Shown here piece after piece: positions 28,884 to 37,832 of a stretch of DNA of 64,000 nt. The stretch covers positions 46,862 to 110,861 of the forward strand of contig CALUUJ010000005.1 in NCBI GenBank assembly GCA_944323935.1, given 5' to 3'. The DNA comes from Candidatus Gastranaerophilales bacterium. Lineage in GTDB: Bacteria; Cyanobacteriota; Vampirovibrionia; Gastranaerophilales; Gastranaerophilaceae. Numbering within the stretch: the first letter of the stretch is position 1; every line of letters begins with the position of its first letter. Below the pieces are notes generated by a model. It worked only from the letters and a program-made list of their open reading frames with translations, was not told the origin of the DNA and did not search any database. A program made the position numbers and the translations under genes.

Positions 28884-30035
28884 ATGAATATTTTTAGTTT
28901 ATTGCTTGGTAAACAGTATAACATTCTTACATATTTACCCGAAGCAGTTTTGGTTGTTGATGAAACAGGTAAAATTCACTATGCAAATAAAAGAGCATTC
29001 AAACTTTTTGAAACTAATAAATTAAGAGGTAAAAATATTAATGAATACTTTATCATCAACTCTGACAACATCATCTCTAACAAAGATGAAGAAATTAAAC
29101 AAATTCTTAAAATCGTTTCAGAAGAACAAAATACAAAGATTACAGATGTTAAAGTTACAGATGTTTCTTCAGGAAAGAAAAAGCGATATATACTCACAAT
29201 CATCGACAATACACAAGATCACTCATTGTTAGATCAGCTTATTACAGAACGTCAGGAACAGAAAATTTTAAACCATACTAAAAATGTTCTGTTGACAAAG
29301 ATGTCTAATTATTTGTGTTCTCCGCTTCATTCAATTGTGGGCTTCTCTCAAGCTATGTTGGAAGGTCTTAGCGGAGAAATGAATGAAAAACAAACAAAAT
29401 ATTTGCAGATTATGAATTCTAACTCTTCAGAATTATTATTGTTCCTTGAAAAACTTATTGAATTATCACAAGTTGAAGCAGATATTTATAAGTTTGACTA
29501 TAATAACTTTGATGCAGCAGCACTTTTATCTGTTGTTACAAATGAATTAAATGTTAAATTGCAAAATAAAGATATAAAAGTAACTGTTAATACCTCTGAT
29601 TTAGTAAAACAAAATTGTTATTCAGATAAAAATGTATTAAAAACAGTAATGTCTAATTTGCTTTCAAATGCTTTAGAATTGATAGAAACAGGTGCTATTA
29701 GCATAAATCTTTCAAATCCTATACCTGAATTTCTTTTGGCTAAAGGGTTTGAAGTTGGAAGTAATGTTAATGAAAAATCATACTTGATGTTTGAAGTCGC
29801 TTGTAAAGGTTTAGATGCTACTCTTTATAATAATGAAGATATATTTGATCCTTATGTTCAGGTTGAAAAGAACTCAAAGAAATATTTATTACAAAGTTTT
29901 CTTTTAGGTAGCACAAAAAAATATATAAATAAATTAAAAGGTGAAATTTGGATAAATAATCAATATGCTAATCAGGTTTCATTTGTATTTATAGTTCCTA
30001 TAGAAAAGGCAGTTATAGAAGAAATTCAGGCTTAA
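28884..30035 (+). CDS. PAS/histidine-kinase-like protein lacking the phospho-acceptor His
   Basis: 383 residues. A PAS-like domain (about 12-118, with [22 protein letters not shown]) is followed by a HisKA-like helix pair and an HATPase-like fold. In the H-box the usual SHELRTPL is replaced by SNYLCSPL, so the acceptor His is Asn142. The N-box core NLLSNAL (258-264) remains, but the DxGxG (G1) and GxGLGL (G2) boxes are lost ([19 protein letters not shown]). It can hardly autophosphorylate and may bind nucleotide poorly. It could be a scaffold or regulator. It ends 2 bp before the ABC ATPase gene, so the two are probably co-expressed. No frameshift is needed, so it is not a simple pseudogene. 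Confidence 0.8.
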   Translation: MNIFSLLLGKQYNILTYLPEAVLVVDETGKIHYANKRAFKLFETNKLRGKNINEYFIINSDNIISNKDEEIKQILKIVSEEQNTKITDVKVTDVSSGKKKRYILTIIDNTQDHSLLDQLITERQEQKILNHTKNVLLTKMSNYLCSPLHSIVGFSQAMLEGLSGEMNEKQTKYLQIMNSNSSELLLFLEKLIELSQVEADIYKFDYNNFDAAALLSVVTNELNVKLQNKDIKVTVNTSDLVKQNCYSDKNVLKTVMSNLLSNALELIETGAISINLSNPIPEFLLAKGFEVGSNVNEKSYLMFEVACKGLDATLYNNEDIFDPYVQVEKNSKKYLLQSFLLGSTKKYINKLKGEIWINNQYANQVSFVFIVPIEKAVIEEIQA

Positions 30036-30037
30036 TT

Positions 30038-31096
30038 ATGGCTCAAGTTGAATTAAAAAATGTTACTAAAATATATGATAAAAATAAAATCATTGATGAT
30101 GTCAATTTAACTGTAAAAGATAAAGAATTTTTGGTTTTAGTCGGTTCTTCCGGCTGTGGTAAATCTACTCTATTAAGAATGATAGCCGGACTTGAAGATA
30201 TTACACAAGGTGAAATTTATATTGATGATAAATGTGTAAATAATGTTCATCCTAAAGAAAGAGATATTGCTTTTGTTTTTCAAAATTATGCACTTTATCC
30301 GCATATGAGCGTATATGAAAATATGGCTTTCCCTTTAAAAATGAGAAAAATGTCTAAAAAAGATATCGATATAAAAGTAAAAGAAGCTGCAGAAATATTA
30401 GACTTAACAGAACTCCTTCAACGAAAGCCAAGACAATTATCCGGTGGTCAAAGGCAAAGAGTTGCATTGGGTAGAGCCATAGTCCGCAGTCCTAAAGTAT
30501 TTTTGATGGATGAACCATTATCAAATTTGGATGCTAAATTAAGAGTCCAGATGAGAGCGGAAATAAAAAAATTGCATAAGAAACTTGAAACAACATTTAT
30601 ATATGTTACTCACGATCAAACAGAAGCTCTTACTATGGGAGATAGAATTGCCGTTATAGATAAAGGAATAATTCAACAAATAGGTACTCCTCTTGAAGTC
30701 TATAATAATCCTGTTAATAAATTCGTTGGAGGATTTTTAGGGTCTCCATCCATGAATTTTATTCCTTCTGAAATTGTAAACGGAAGTATCAAGATTAATA
30801 ATTCAAATTTTGATTTAACTGAAGAGCAAAAAAATAAGCTTTCAGGTAAAAGTAAAATATTTGTTGCTATACGTCCTGAAGGTTTTAATTCTTTAAATTC
30901 TAATTTTTCATTTGAAGTTAATGTAGATATATCTGAAATATTAGGCAATGAACAGATTGTATATTTTAAAACGAATGAAATATTAAGTTCTGCAGTTTTA
31001 CCAACAGAAGTTGATACTAAAAAAACTATTAAATTATCAATTGATACTAATAATTTATTATTTTTTGATATTGAAACCGGAACAAGAATTTATTAG
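30038..31096 (+). CDS. ABC importer ATPase of the MalK/UgpC family
   Basis: 352 residues. Seen: Walker [11 protein letters not shown] (about 37-46), Q-loop [24 protein letters not shown] typical of sugar importers, signature [16 protein letters not shown], Walker [17 protein letters not shown], and a C-terminal TOBE domain (about 235-350). This family energises importers for sugars or glycerol phosphate and can serve several permeases. No permease or binding protein lies nearby, so it may be a shared ATPase. The C-terminal domain is more diverged than the core. Confidence 0.9.
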   Translation: MAQVELKNVTKIYDKNKIIDDVNLTVKDKEFLVLVGSSGCGKSTLLRMIAGLEDITQGEIYIDDKCVNNVHPKERDIAFVFQNYALYPHMSVYENMAFPLKMRKMSKKDIDIKVKEAAEILDLTELLQRKPRQLSGGQRQRVALGRAIVRSPKVFLMDEPLSNLDAKLRVQMRAEIKKLHKKLETTFIYVTHDQTEALTMGDRIAVIDKGIIQQIGTPLEVYNNPVNKFVGGFLGSPSMNFIPSEIVNGSIKINNSNFDLTEEQKNKLSGKSKIFVAIRPEGFNSLNSNFSFEVNVDISEILGNEQIVYFKTNEILSSAVLPTEVDTKKTIKLSIDTNNLLFFDIETGTRIY

Positions 31097-31100
31097 TATA

Positions 31101-31277
31101 TTATTCTTTTATAATAATTAAATTATTTGCAATTTTCATTTTGCAAGTAGGGAGAACTACATCTTGAAGCCCATTTGCAATACTTATTACACTGCCTGCT
31201 TCTAATACTACATCTTCACCTTTATATGTAAAAGTATAATCTGTTTGTCTATCTGATCTGATAGTAATTTGACTCAT
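31101..31277 (-). CDS. Small protein of unknown function in the recR operon
   Basis: 58 residues from ATG 31277, which has TAAGGAG about 6 bases upstream; a longer frame into recR is less likely. Short beta-rich protein with the segments YTFTYKGEDVVLEAG and CKMKIANNLIIIKE. Family not recognised. It lies 10 bp after the recR stop and is tail to tail with the ABC ATPase gene. Confidence 0.6.
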   Translation of the reverse strand: MSQITIRSDRQTDYTFTYKGEDVVLEAGSVISIANGLQDVVLPTCKMKIANNLIIIKE

Positions 31278-31287
31278 GTTTTTCTCC

Positions 31288-31887
31288 TTAATTAATAGTT
31301 CTTCTTCCTTCAATAGCTTTTGCTAAAGTGATTTCATCTGCATATTCCAAATCTGACCCTATAGGCAAACCAAAAGCTATTCGTGAAATCTTTATATTAA
31401 ATGGTTTTAGTAATTTTGTGATGTACATACTTGTAGCTTCACCTTCTACTGATGGACTTAATGCTAATATTACTTCATTCACATTTGTGTCCGTTACCCT
31501 TGTTAAAAGTTCTTTAATTCTAATATCTTCAACACCGATTCCATCTAATGGAGATAATGTTCCTTGAAGTACATGATATAAGCCTTTATATTCTCTTGTT
31601 TTTTCAATTGCAATTAAATCTTTTGTTTCAGCAACAACACAAATTACTGATTTATCACGCCTGTCATCGCTACATATTTCACAAGGATTTGATGCTGACA
31701 TATTAAAACAAATATCACAATAATGAATATTTTCTTTTGCTTCAACTAATACTTGTGAAAATCTTTGTACCTCAGGCAATGGCATTTTTAACAAATGAAA
31801 AGCCATTCTCTGTGCGGATTTTGGTCCTATACCCGGAAACTTTTGAAAAAATTCAATAAGCTGTGCTAATGGTTTTGTATATTCCAT
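31288..31887 (-). CDS. recR: Recombination protein RecR
   Basis: 199 residues, standard. RecR forms a DNA clamp and loads RecA at gaps together with RecF/RecO. Seen: helix-hairpin-helix FPGIGPKSAQRMAFHLL, Cys4 zinc finger (Cys57, 60, 69, 72), Toprim start VICVVAETKDL with Glu87, and the C-terminal GLPIGSDLEYADEITLAKAIEGR. Starts 2 bp after ebfC, the common ebfC-recR pair. recF is at 58876 in this window. Confidence 0.97.
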   Translation of the reverse strand: MEYTKPLAQLIEFFQKFPGIGPKSAQRMAFHLLKMPLPEVQRFSQVLVEAKENIHYCDICFNMSASNPCEICSDDRRDKSVICVVAETKDLIAIEKTREYKGLYHVLQGTLSPLDGIGVEDIRIKELLTRVTDTNVNEVILALSPSVEGEATSMYITKLLKPFNIKISRIAFGLPIGSDLEYADEITLAKAIEGRRTIN

Positions 31888-31889
31888 GT

Positions 31890-32228
31890 TTAAAACAATC
31901 CGGGAATGTTGATACCGGCAGGAACAATGCCTTTCATTTTATCTTGCATTTTTTTCTGCGCATCTGCTGTAGCTTGATTCATAGCTGTTGTAATTAAGTC
32001 TTCAAGCATTTCAACAGATTCATCATCTACAGATTCAGGATTTTCCGCATTAATTGCTTGTTTTGTTAATTTTATTGATTTAAATTTACCATGACCGTCA
32101 CAAACAACAGTAACTGCACCATTAGCTGCTTCTGCTTTTATTTCCGTTTCTGCTAAATCTTTTTGAGCATCTTGTAATCTTTTTTGCACTTGTTGTGCTT
32201 GTTTCATCATATTTGCTAAATTCATCAT
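31890..32228 (-). CDS. ebfC: YbaB/EbfC nucleoid-associated protein
   Basis: 112 residues from ATG 32228, which follows the ribosome site CGGAG by about 6 bases; the frame continues upstream but that part shows no family similarity. Dimeric DNA-binding protein of the nucleoid. Seen: NLANMMKQAQQVQKRLQDAQ, GAVTVVCDGHGKFKSIKL and C-terminal Pro/Gly tail GIVPAGINIPGLF. Partner of recR in many genomes. Confidence 0.93.
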   Translation of the reverse strand: MMNLANMMKQAQQVQKRLQDAQKDLAETEIKAEAANGAVTVVCDGHGKFKSIKLTKQAINAENPESVDDESVEMLEDLITTAMNQATADAQKKMQDKMKGIVPAGINIPGLF

Positions 32229-32261
32229 TTTAAACTCCGTATAACATAATCCCTTGCAAAT

Positions 32262-32290
32262 ATTATAAGACAAGCATTTATTCTTAGCAA
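32262..32290 (-). promoter_or_regulatory. Promoter of ebfC-recR
   Basis: Minus strand: TTGCTA (32290-32285), 17-bp spacer, TATAAT (32267-32262). The resulting leader of about 30 bases carries the CGGAG ribosome site of ebfC. This is a leadered promoter, in contrast to the leaderless type at mutS or recF. Confidence 0.6.
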
Positions 32291-32294
32291 GTAA

Positions 32295-32459
32295 TTATTC
32301 CATTAATTCGGATAATCTCATTTCTCTTTTTCTTTTTGGTTTTGTTTTAGTTGTAGAGGATTTATCTTTCATATGTTCAAAACCGCATAATCCTACAAGC
32401 ATTTTCTCGTTAGTATCAAACATAAAAATTTCTTTTACAAAATTTACTATTTCGTTCAT
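32295..32459 (-). CDS. Very small basic-tailed protein, unknown
   Basis: 54 residues from ATG 32459, preceded by AAAGGAAT. N-terminal half is hydrophobic/mixed (EIVNFVKEIFMFDTNEKMLVGLCGF), the second half is strongly basic (KTKPKRKREMR). No family recognised. Upstream the minus strand has TATATAAAT as a possible -10. It could be an independent short gene before ebfC. Confidence 0.5.
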   Translation of the reverse strand: MNEIVNFVKEIFMFDTNEKMLVGLCGFEHMKDKSSTTKTKPKRKREMRLSELME

Positions 32460-32544
32460 ATTATTCCTTTGCCTCTCACATGTTCTATATTTATATATAA
32501 CTACTCTACAATTATTAAAGTTCATTTTTAACCTCCAATTATGC

Positions 32545-32557
32545 TATATTTATTTTT
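32545..32557 (+). promoter_or_regulatory. Extended -10 element, leaderless-type start
   Basis: TGC-TATATT (hexamer 32545-32550) is followed by 7 T/A bases and the ATG at 32558. No ribosome site is present before the ATG. Confidence 0.45.
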
Positions 32558-33271
32558 ATGGAGAATTATTTAGAAATTAATTATGATAAGAATTTAAAAA
32601 TGTTATTACAGGCTTTTTCATATTGTGAAGCCAATCTTAAACATGAAGAAATAATTAATGAACTTCTTGGATGTGATGATTTAAAGAAACAACTATGTCT
32701 TATTGAATTAAAAACATTGATTTCTCAAGCAGAAGCAGATATTTTAGTTTCAAATTTAATTAACCAATCAGGACCAATAAGAGAAACTGCTTCTTTTAAA
32801 ATTCTTGAATTGATTAAAGATGAAAAATACAGACCTTTATTTCAAAAACAAGAAATTCTAGATATTTTTGTAAAAGCAATAACAGATATAAACCCTACTG
32901 TATCTCGCAATGTTGTTGAAATCATTACTTATGTTAATAATTATGAATATTTATATAATTCAATCTTAATTGAGATTAAAACTACTCTCTCTAAGTTTGA
33001 TGATATAAGACAAGAAAGGTCCTATGTGACAAATAAGAAAAACTTTAACTTATATTGGAATCTTGAGGCAATAATCAGTATATCTTCTAAAATCAAACCT
33101 TGTAATGATTTAATTGAAATACTAAAAATAACGGCACAATCTAATGATTATACAATACGCGAAAAAACAGCTAAAGTCGCAAATGTATTGTCTTCTCGTG
33201 ATATTAGTTTTGTTAATATACTTGATAGTTTAAAAGAGGATGAAAATACATATGTACTTAAATATGTGTGA
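32558..33271 (+). CDS. Alpha-helical HEAT-like repeat protein, unknown
   Basis: 237 residues, almost entirely amphipathic helices in a pattern like HEAT/armadillo repeats (for example GPIRETASFKILELIKD and TIREKTAKVANVLSS). Such proteins bind partner proteins. No catalytic residues are seen. It lies 50 bp before an ABC exporter gene that seems to have its own promoter (TGT-TATAAT near 33290). Confidence 0.6.
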   Translation: MENYLEINYDKNLKMLLQAFSYCEANLKHEEIINELLGCDDLKKQLCLIELKTLISQAEADILVSNLINQSGPIRETASFKILELIKDEKYRPLFQKQEILDIFVKAITDINPTVSRNVVEIITYVNNYEYLYNSILIEIKTTLSKFDDIRQERSYVTNKKNFNLYWNLEAIISISSKIKPCNDLIEILKITAQSNDYTIREKTAKVANVLSSRDISFVNILDSLKEDENTYVLKYV

Positions 33272-33321
33272 GTAAATAAAACTTATGTTATAATTCTATT
33301 GTATTTTATGAGGATTTTTCT

Positions 33322-35142
33322 ATGTTTGTTGCTCAGTTTATAAAGTTCTTACACTATTTTGGCAAAGATTATAAATTAAAATTAATCTATATGTTATTCT
33401 TATCTTTTATGATAAATCTTTTAGAATTTTTAAGTATAGTTCTTGTCTTTCCATTTATTATGATAATGGTTAATCCGGGAAGAGTTGTAAATAATCCGAT
33501 TGCATTATTCGTTGAAGAACATTTTCATGTACATGGCATAAATAATATGATTATATTTATAGGTTCTTTGATTGCGGGTGCAATTATAATAAAAAATATA
33601 TATAGTATATTAATTCAATATTGGCAAAGTAAAATGATTAGCCAATGGGGTTTGGATGTTAAAGAGAAAATGTTGGAATATTTTCTATATGCCCCTTATG
33701 AAGCTGATTTGCAACGTGGTAATAATAATGTTATGAACAAAATTACTCAGAATGTTGATGATGTAATGCAATATTTTGTTTCTAAGGTTATTTCATTTAT
33801 ATCTAATAGTTTTGTGATTTTATTTGTATTTATTGTCTTAATGTTTATGTTGCCTTTATATACATTGCTTGCTGTTTTCTTCTTTGCTGTTACAGGGTCA
33901 TTGCAGGCAGGATTTTTTAAACAATGGGGTAATAAACTTTCTATAAAAAAACAGAATCTTACAAGTGGTCCGTATAACTCGGTAATTAACAGTTTGACTT
34001 GTATTAAAGATATAAAAATTAACGGATGCCAAAAATATTTTTATGATATGTATGACGATATTTCTGAAAAAGTAATTCCTTTTAATGAAAAAATAAATCT
34101 GATTCCGGTTATTCCGCAGTATATTATAGAAATAATTTTTATATTTACAATGACTATATTGTGTTTGGGAATTCTTGCTCAGTATGGAGAAAATCCTACT
34201 AACATTCTTGTTACTTTTGGTGTAGTTGCTATTGCAATATATAGGGTGGTTCCTCAAGTTTATAAGAATCAGGTTTACCTAAACTATATAAATCTCACAA
34301 AGATAAAAGTTGATGATTTGTTCAAACTATATGAGCAATATTCTTTATATGAATATTCTAAAAATAAAGATACAAAAGAAAAAATGTCTTTTGTAGAAAA
34401 AATCTCGGTTGAACAAATGAGCTATTCATATGATAAAAAAGAAAATGTATTAAATAATGTAAATTTAAGTATAAAAAAAGGTGAGTTTATAGGAATAGTT
34501 GGTTTATCTGGCGCCGGAAAAAGTACATTTGTAGATTGTTTATTGGGGCTACTTGATTATAAGGGTAGTATATCTGTTGACAATGAAATTTTAAATTATG
34601 AAAATTTTCAGAAATTCAGAAATATAATTGGTTATGTTCCTCAAAAAATATGCACTGTTGAAGGTGATATATATGCGAATGTAGCTTGGGGTATAGAGAG
34701 AAAAGATATTGATAAAGAGAAAGTTGATAAAGTTTTAAAAGAAGCACAATTATATGATCAATTAAAACAGACCGAAAATGGTTTGGAGATAGAGCTAAAG
34801 CAAGATGGTACAGGTTTATCCGGAGGGCAGATGCAAAGGATAGGAATTGCCAGAGCTCTTTATAGAAATCCTGAGATTATAATCTTAGATGAAGCAACAG
34901 CGAATCTTGATGTTAAAATAGAAAATAAGCTGACTGATATTTTAGCAAATTTGAAAGGGGAAAAGACAATTATCGCTATTGCACATAGATTAAGTACTCT
35001 TGTTAATTGCGACCGAATAGCTTATATAAAAGACGGTACAATTGTTGACGTAGGAACATTCCAAGAATTGTCATCTAAATATCCTGACTTTGAAGAGATT
35101 GTTAAATTATCCAGAATAAAACTTGATGAAGAAGATGAATAA
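33322..35142 (+). CDS. ABC exporter, fused membrane and ATPase domains
   Basis: 606 residues. Six membrane helices in the first about 310 residues, then a nucleotide-binding domain with Walker A GLSGAGKST, Q-loop YVPQK, signature LSGGQMQRIGIARAL, Walker B IIILDEATANLD and H-loop IAIAHRLS. The membrane domain resembles MsbA/PglK-type lipid-linked or polysaccharide exporters more than peptide exporters; substrate cannot be fixed. Ribosome site GAGGA 9 bases upstream. Its stop codon abuts the left arm of a strong terminator. Confidence 0.9.
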   Translation: MFVAQFIKFLHYFGKDYKLKLIYMLFLSFMINLLEFLSIVLVFPFIMIMVNPGRVVNNPIALFVEEHFHVHGINNMIIFIGSLIAGAIIIKNIYSILIQYWQSKMISQWGLDVKEKMLEYFLYAPYEADLQRGNNNVMNKITQNVDDVMQYFVSKVISFISNSFVILFVFIVLMFMLPLYTLLAVFFFAVTGSLQAGFFKQWGNKLSIKKQNLTSGPYNSVINSLTCIKDIKINGCQKYFYDMYDDISEKVIPFNEKINLIPVIPQYIIEIIFIFTMTILCLGILAQYGENPTNILVTFGVVAIAIYRVVPQVYKNQVYLNYINLTKIKVDDLFKLYEQYSLYEYSKNKDTKEKMSFVEKISVEQMSYSYDKKENVLNNVNLSIKKGEFIGIVGLSGAGKSTFVDCLLGLLDYKGSISVDNEILNYENFQKFRNIIGYVPQKICTVEGDIYANVAWGIERKDIDKEKVDKVLKEAQLYDQLKQTENGLEIELKQDGTGLSGGQMQRIGIARALYRNPEIIILDEATANLDVKIENKLTDILANLKGEKTIIAIAHRLSTLVNCDRIAYIKDGTIVDVGTFQELSSKYPDFEEIVKLSRIKLDEEDE

Positions 35143-35178
35143 AATAATCCCCCCTAGATTTTTTGGGGGGATTATTTT
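35141..35178. terminator. Bidirectional terminator shared by ABC exporter and rqcP
   Basis: Perfect 14-bp inverted repeat, AAAATAATCCCCCC (35141-35154) and GGGGGGATTATTTT (35165-35178), with a 10-base loop and A/T flanks on both sides. The stop codons of both convergent genes lie at or inside the arms. Confidence 0.9.
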
Positions 35179-35417
35179 ATTTCTTCATATAAAGTATTAG
35201 CTTCTTGTACAGATACATTATTGATTGGTATTTTAATTATTCGTACTTTAATTTCTTTATCTGCTTGTACAATTGTAATTATATCTCCTTCTTTCAATTG
35301 TTTAGCCGGTTTTGCAATTATGCCATTAACATATATGCGTCCTTGATCGGATACTTTGTTTGCAATAGTTCTTCTTTTTATTAATCTGGAAACTTTTAAA
35401 AATTTATCTAATCTCAT
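35172..35417 (-). CDS. rqcP: S4-domain RNA-binding protein RqcP (YabO)
   Basis: 81 residues, nearly all one S4 domain. The sequence MRLDKFLKVSRLIKRRT and GRIYVNG closely follows Bacillus YabO/RqcP, which aids poly-alanine tailing of stalled nascent chains with RqcH on large ribosomal subunits. RqcH is not in the window. It could instead be an Hsp15-like S4 protein, but the RLIKRR motif favours RqcP. Leaderless-type start (TATAAT six bases before ATG). Confidence 0.85.
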   Translation of the reverse strand: MRLDKFLKVSRLIKRRTIANKVSDQGRIYVNGIIAKPAKQLKEGDIITIVQADKEIKVRIIKIPINNVSVQEANTLYEEIK

Positions 35418-35432
35418 ATTTTTATTATATCA
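35418..35432 (-). promoter_or_regulatory. Extended -10 promoter of rqcP, leaderless type
   Basis: Minus strand: TGA-TATAAT (hexamer 35429-35424), 6 bases AAAAAT, then ATG at 35417. It follows directly after the terminator of the upstream gene. Confidence 0.6.
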
Positions 35433-35442
35433 AAATAACTTA

Positions 35443-35471
35443 AAAAACGCCTCTTTGTATGAGGCGTTTTT
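35443..35471. terminator. Terminator of the prepilin/adhesin gene
   Basis: AAAAACGCCTC (35443-35453) and GAGGCGTTTTT (35461-35471) with a 7-base loop. It lies 16 bases after the stop of the minus-strand gene ending at 35487 and isolates it from rqcP. Confidence 0.9.
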
Positions 35472-35486
35472 GTTTATTTTGATTAT

Positions 35487-37832
35487 TTATTTTGTTGACT
35501 GTTTTTCAAGCTTTTCAAGACGCTTTTCAAAAGCTTTATTTTGCTCAAGAAGTATTTTATTCTGATTTTCAAGTTCTGTTATACGTTTATCTAATCCGGT
35601 TACTTTGGCTGTTAAGTCTTGCAACTTAGCGCAAAGTTCTTTTATAGAGTTAACCATTGCATAGAATATTTCCTCTGTTTTTATTCTTAAAAATCCGTCT
35701 TGACCTTCAAATACCGAATTAGGGAATACTTTTTGAAGTTGTTGGGCTATAACGCCAACGTGTGGAGTATTATTTTTGTCATCTTTATATGTATAATTTT
35801 TAACTTCTAAAGCATTTATCTCTTTTAGTCCTGCAGTACTATCGCTTAATATATTCTTTTTGCGTTCATCGGACATAGATGATGCTGCTTTTAAATTGTC
35901 AATCTCTTCTTTTATGCCTTTTATTTCTGCTTTTATACCGCCAGTACTTGAAAATGTTCTTAAATCATTAATGTATATTTCATTATCATCAATATATATC
36001 TTACCGAATTTGATAACATTATCACTACCGGTTGATTTTAATGTGATTTTTCCTGGAGTTGTTAATTGCAGACCACCTTCTAAATCAAACCACAAACTTC
36101 CTGGAATTGAACTTGAACTTACAAAATTGATAAACGCATTGTCTTTTGTGATATTTATAAATGAATCTGTGTTTGTACCAAAATGGAATTTTAACCCATC
36201 GCTTTCTGTAAGTTGAAGATAAGGTACAGTGTGTGCATTACCGATTTCCAACCTATCATTAAGAAGCATTGTATATTTAGTTTCAGTTGGATTATCTGTA
36301 GATGCAGGAGTTGTTGAATTAAGTCTTACTGTACCGTAATCAATAGTTCCGTCTGCTTTCATTGCTGGTGGAAAATCAAATCTTAAAATGTTATTGAAAG
36401 TAATATCAGCCCATTTGTCTGTTGTATTAGCATGGTATTTGTCATATGCATTTATACGAGCTTCTTTGTCTTGAGCATTTGTCCCGAGACCTCCAAATAC
36501 TAATGAAACTGAAGAATAATCGCTGCCTCCGCCTGTGTCTCTAAGATTAAATTCAGCGGTGCCAATTACACCTTGTCCTGCAATTGGACTATATCCGTTA
36601 TAGCTATTATCTGCACCATAGTATGAATTGAATCTGAAAGCAGGTCTTGCACCATTGAATGGTCTAAATTCAACCATTCTGGAATTAACAATAAATTCTT
36701 TATGTGCAGTTGGTGTTGAATAACTTCCTCCGCTTCCAAGTACAAGTGTGCTATGACCACTAATAAGTGGTGTTTCATCATCTTCTGTTGCGGTACCAAT
36801 GAATATACCATAGTTTTCTTCAGTGCTTACGCTTGAAGCACCAACTGTAGTATTTGTCGTTCTGACATTGTTGCCTATACAGATATTTCCTGTACCTGAT
36901 TCAACATATCTGCAAGATTTGTCACCTATAACAGTATTGTTGCTACCACTTGTAAGGTTTCCTAAAGCAAGACGACCTATTGCGGTATTACCATCACCAG
37001 ATTCATTTCTTTTTAAGGATTGAGAACCAAGAGATGTATTAAAGCGTCCTGTTGCTCTTTGCTGTTGAGATAAAGCACCAATTGCTGTATTCTCATAGTA
37101 TGCATCATCAACAGAGCTTTCTAGTCTCCCCATTTCAAATAGTGCACCGTAACCAATAGCTGTATTATATGAACCACTACTGTTATATGATAATGCTTTT
37201 TTACCGATAGCAGTGTTTCTGAAACCTTCATCAGTTCTTAATAACGCGAAATGGCCAATTGCAGTATTCTCTCCTACATTATCAGAACCCAGATTTTGAA
37301 GAGTTCCCATCCCAAGAGCTATATTGCCAGGGTCTAATGTAAGACGGCCGCCGTACTTAATGTCTGCTGTTGTTGCAGTTTCATCATTCTTCATTGTGAA
37401 AAATGAAATGTGTGAATTCATAAAGTTTGAATTATCATTTTGAATGGTTTTCTTTAAAATAATAAATTTGTCACCAAAGTTACTATATTTTAAATCTCCT
37501 GTATTGATAACTCCAATATCCGCTCTTTTTGTTCCTGTATTTGCTGTATCGGTGATATCATCAACTGAATCATCAACAACAGTGGCATCTTGCATTATAT
37601 CTGCAATACCTTCTTCTGCTTTTGGAGTACTTGATAAACCCAAAATGGCACTTTGGTTACTTCCTGTTCCAAAATATGCATTATTGCCTTCATTTGTCCA
37701 ACGCCAAATAGCTTCTCTATCTGCTCCTGCTTTTCTTGTGATTGTCGGAATTGCTGCTGATAGAACAATACTAATAATCAACAAAGAAATTAATAATTCA
37801 GCAAGAGAAAATCCTTTTAACTTTCTATTCAT
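35487..37832 (-). CDS. Type IV prepilin fused to adhesin head repeats and an S74 self-cleaving chaperone domain
   Basis: 781 residues from ATG 37832 (MNRKLKGFSLAELL). Residues 1-35 form a canonical class of type IV prepilin N-terminus: basic leader, cleavage after Gly7, Phe8 as mature residue 1, Glu12 as mature Glu5, then a hydrophobic helix. The middle (about 190-340) has at least seven repeats of the NTAIG type (NTAIGHFAL, NTAIGKKAL, NTAIGRLAL, NTVIG), as in heads of trimeric autotransporter adhesins and phage fibres. The C-terminus is an S74 intramolecular chaperone; SDERKK begins at Ser654, keeping the Ser and Lys (659) known to self-cleave in endosialidases, then HVGVIAQQLQKVFP and a final coiled coil. 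The ATG overlaps the dciA-like stop. It is probably a pilus-tip or surface adhesin; phage origin of the C-terminus is inferred. Confidence 0.85.
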   Translation of the reverse strand: MNRKLKGFSLAELLISLLIISIVLSAAIPTITRKAGADREAIWRWTNEGNNAYFGTGSNQSAILGLSSTPKAEEGIADIMQDATVVDDSVDDITDTANTGTKRADIGVINTGDLKYSNFGDKFIILKKTIQNDNSNFMNSHISFFTMKNDETATTADIKYGGRLTLDPGNIALGMGTLQNLGSDNVGENTAIGHFALLRTDEGFRNTAIGKKALSYNSSGSYNTAIGYGALFEMGRLESSVDDAYYENTAIGALSQQQRATGRFNTSLGSQSLKRNESGDGNTAIGRLALGNLTSGSNNTVIGDKSCRYVESGTGNICIGNNVRTTNTTVGASSVSTEENYGIFIGTATEDDETPLISGHSTLVLGSGGSYSTPTAHKEFIVNSRMVEFRPFNGARPAFRFNSYYGADNSYNGYSPIAGQGVIGTAEFNLRDTGGGSDYSSVSLVFGGLGTNAQDKEARINAYDKYHANTTDKWADITFNNILRFDFPPAMKADGTIDYGTVRLNSTTPASTDNPTETKYTMLLNDRLEIGNAHTVPYLQLTESDGLKFHFGTNTDSFINITKDNAFINFVSSSSIPGSLWFDLEGGLQLTTPGKITLKSTGSDNVIKFGKIYIDDNEIYINDLRTFSSTGGIKAEIKGIKEEIDNLKAASSMSDERKKNILSDSTAGLKEINALEVKNYTYKDDKNNTPHVGVIAQQLQKVFPNSVFEGQDGFLRIKTEEIFYAMVNSIKELCAKLQDLTAKVTGLDKRITELENQNKILLEQNKAFEKRLEKLEKQSTK

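Noticed and set aside
28884..30035. Pseudogene call for the kinase-like gene
   Set aside because: The frame is intact over 383 codons with normal codon use, a ribosome site and coupling to the next gene; loss of catalytic residues alone does not make it a pseudogene.
36900..37300. CRISPR-like short repeats on the minus strand
   Set aside because: These are the coding repeats of the NTAIG type in the adhesin head; lengths and sequences vary and follow codon triplets.
35487..37832. Prophage remnant suggested by the tail-fibre S74 domain
   Set aside because: No capsid, terminase, integrase or att-like repeats are nearby; flanking genes are ordinary and the N-terminus is a prepilin.
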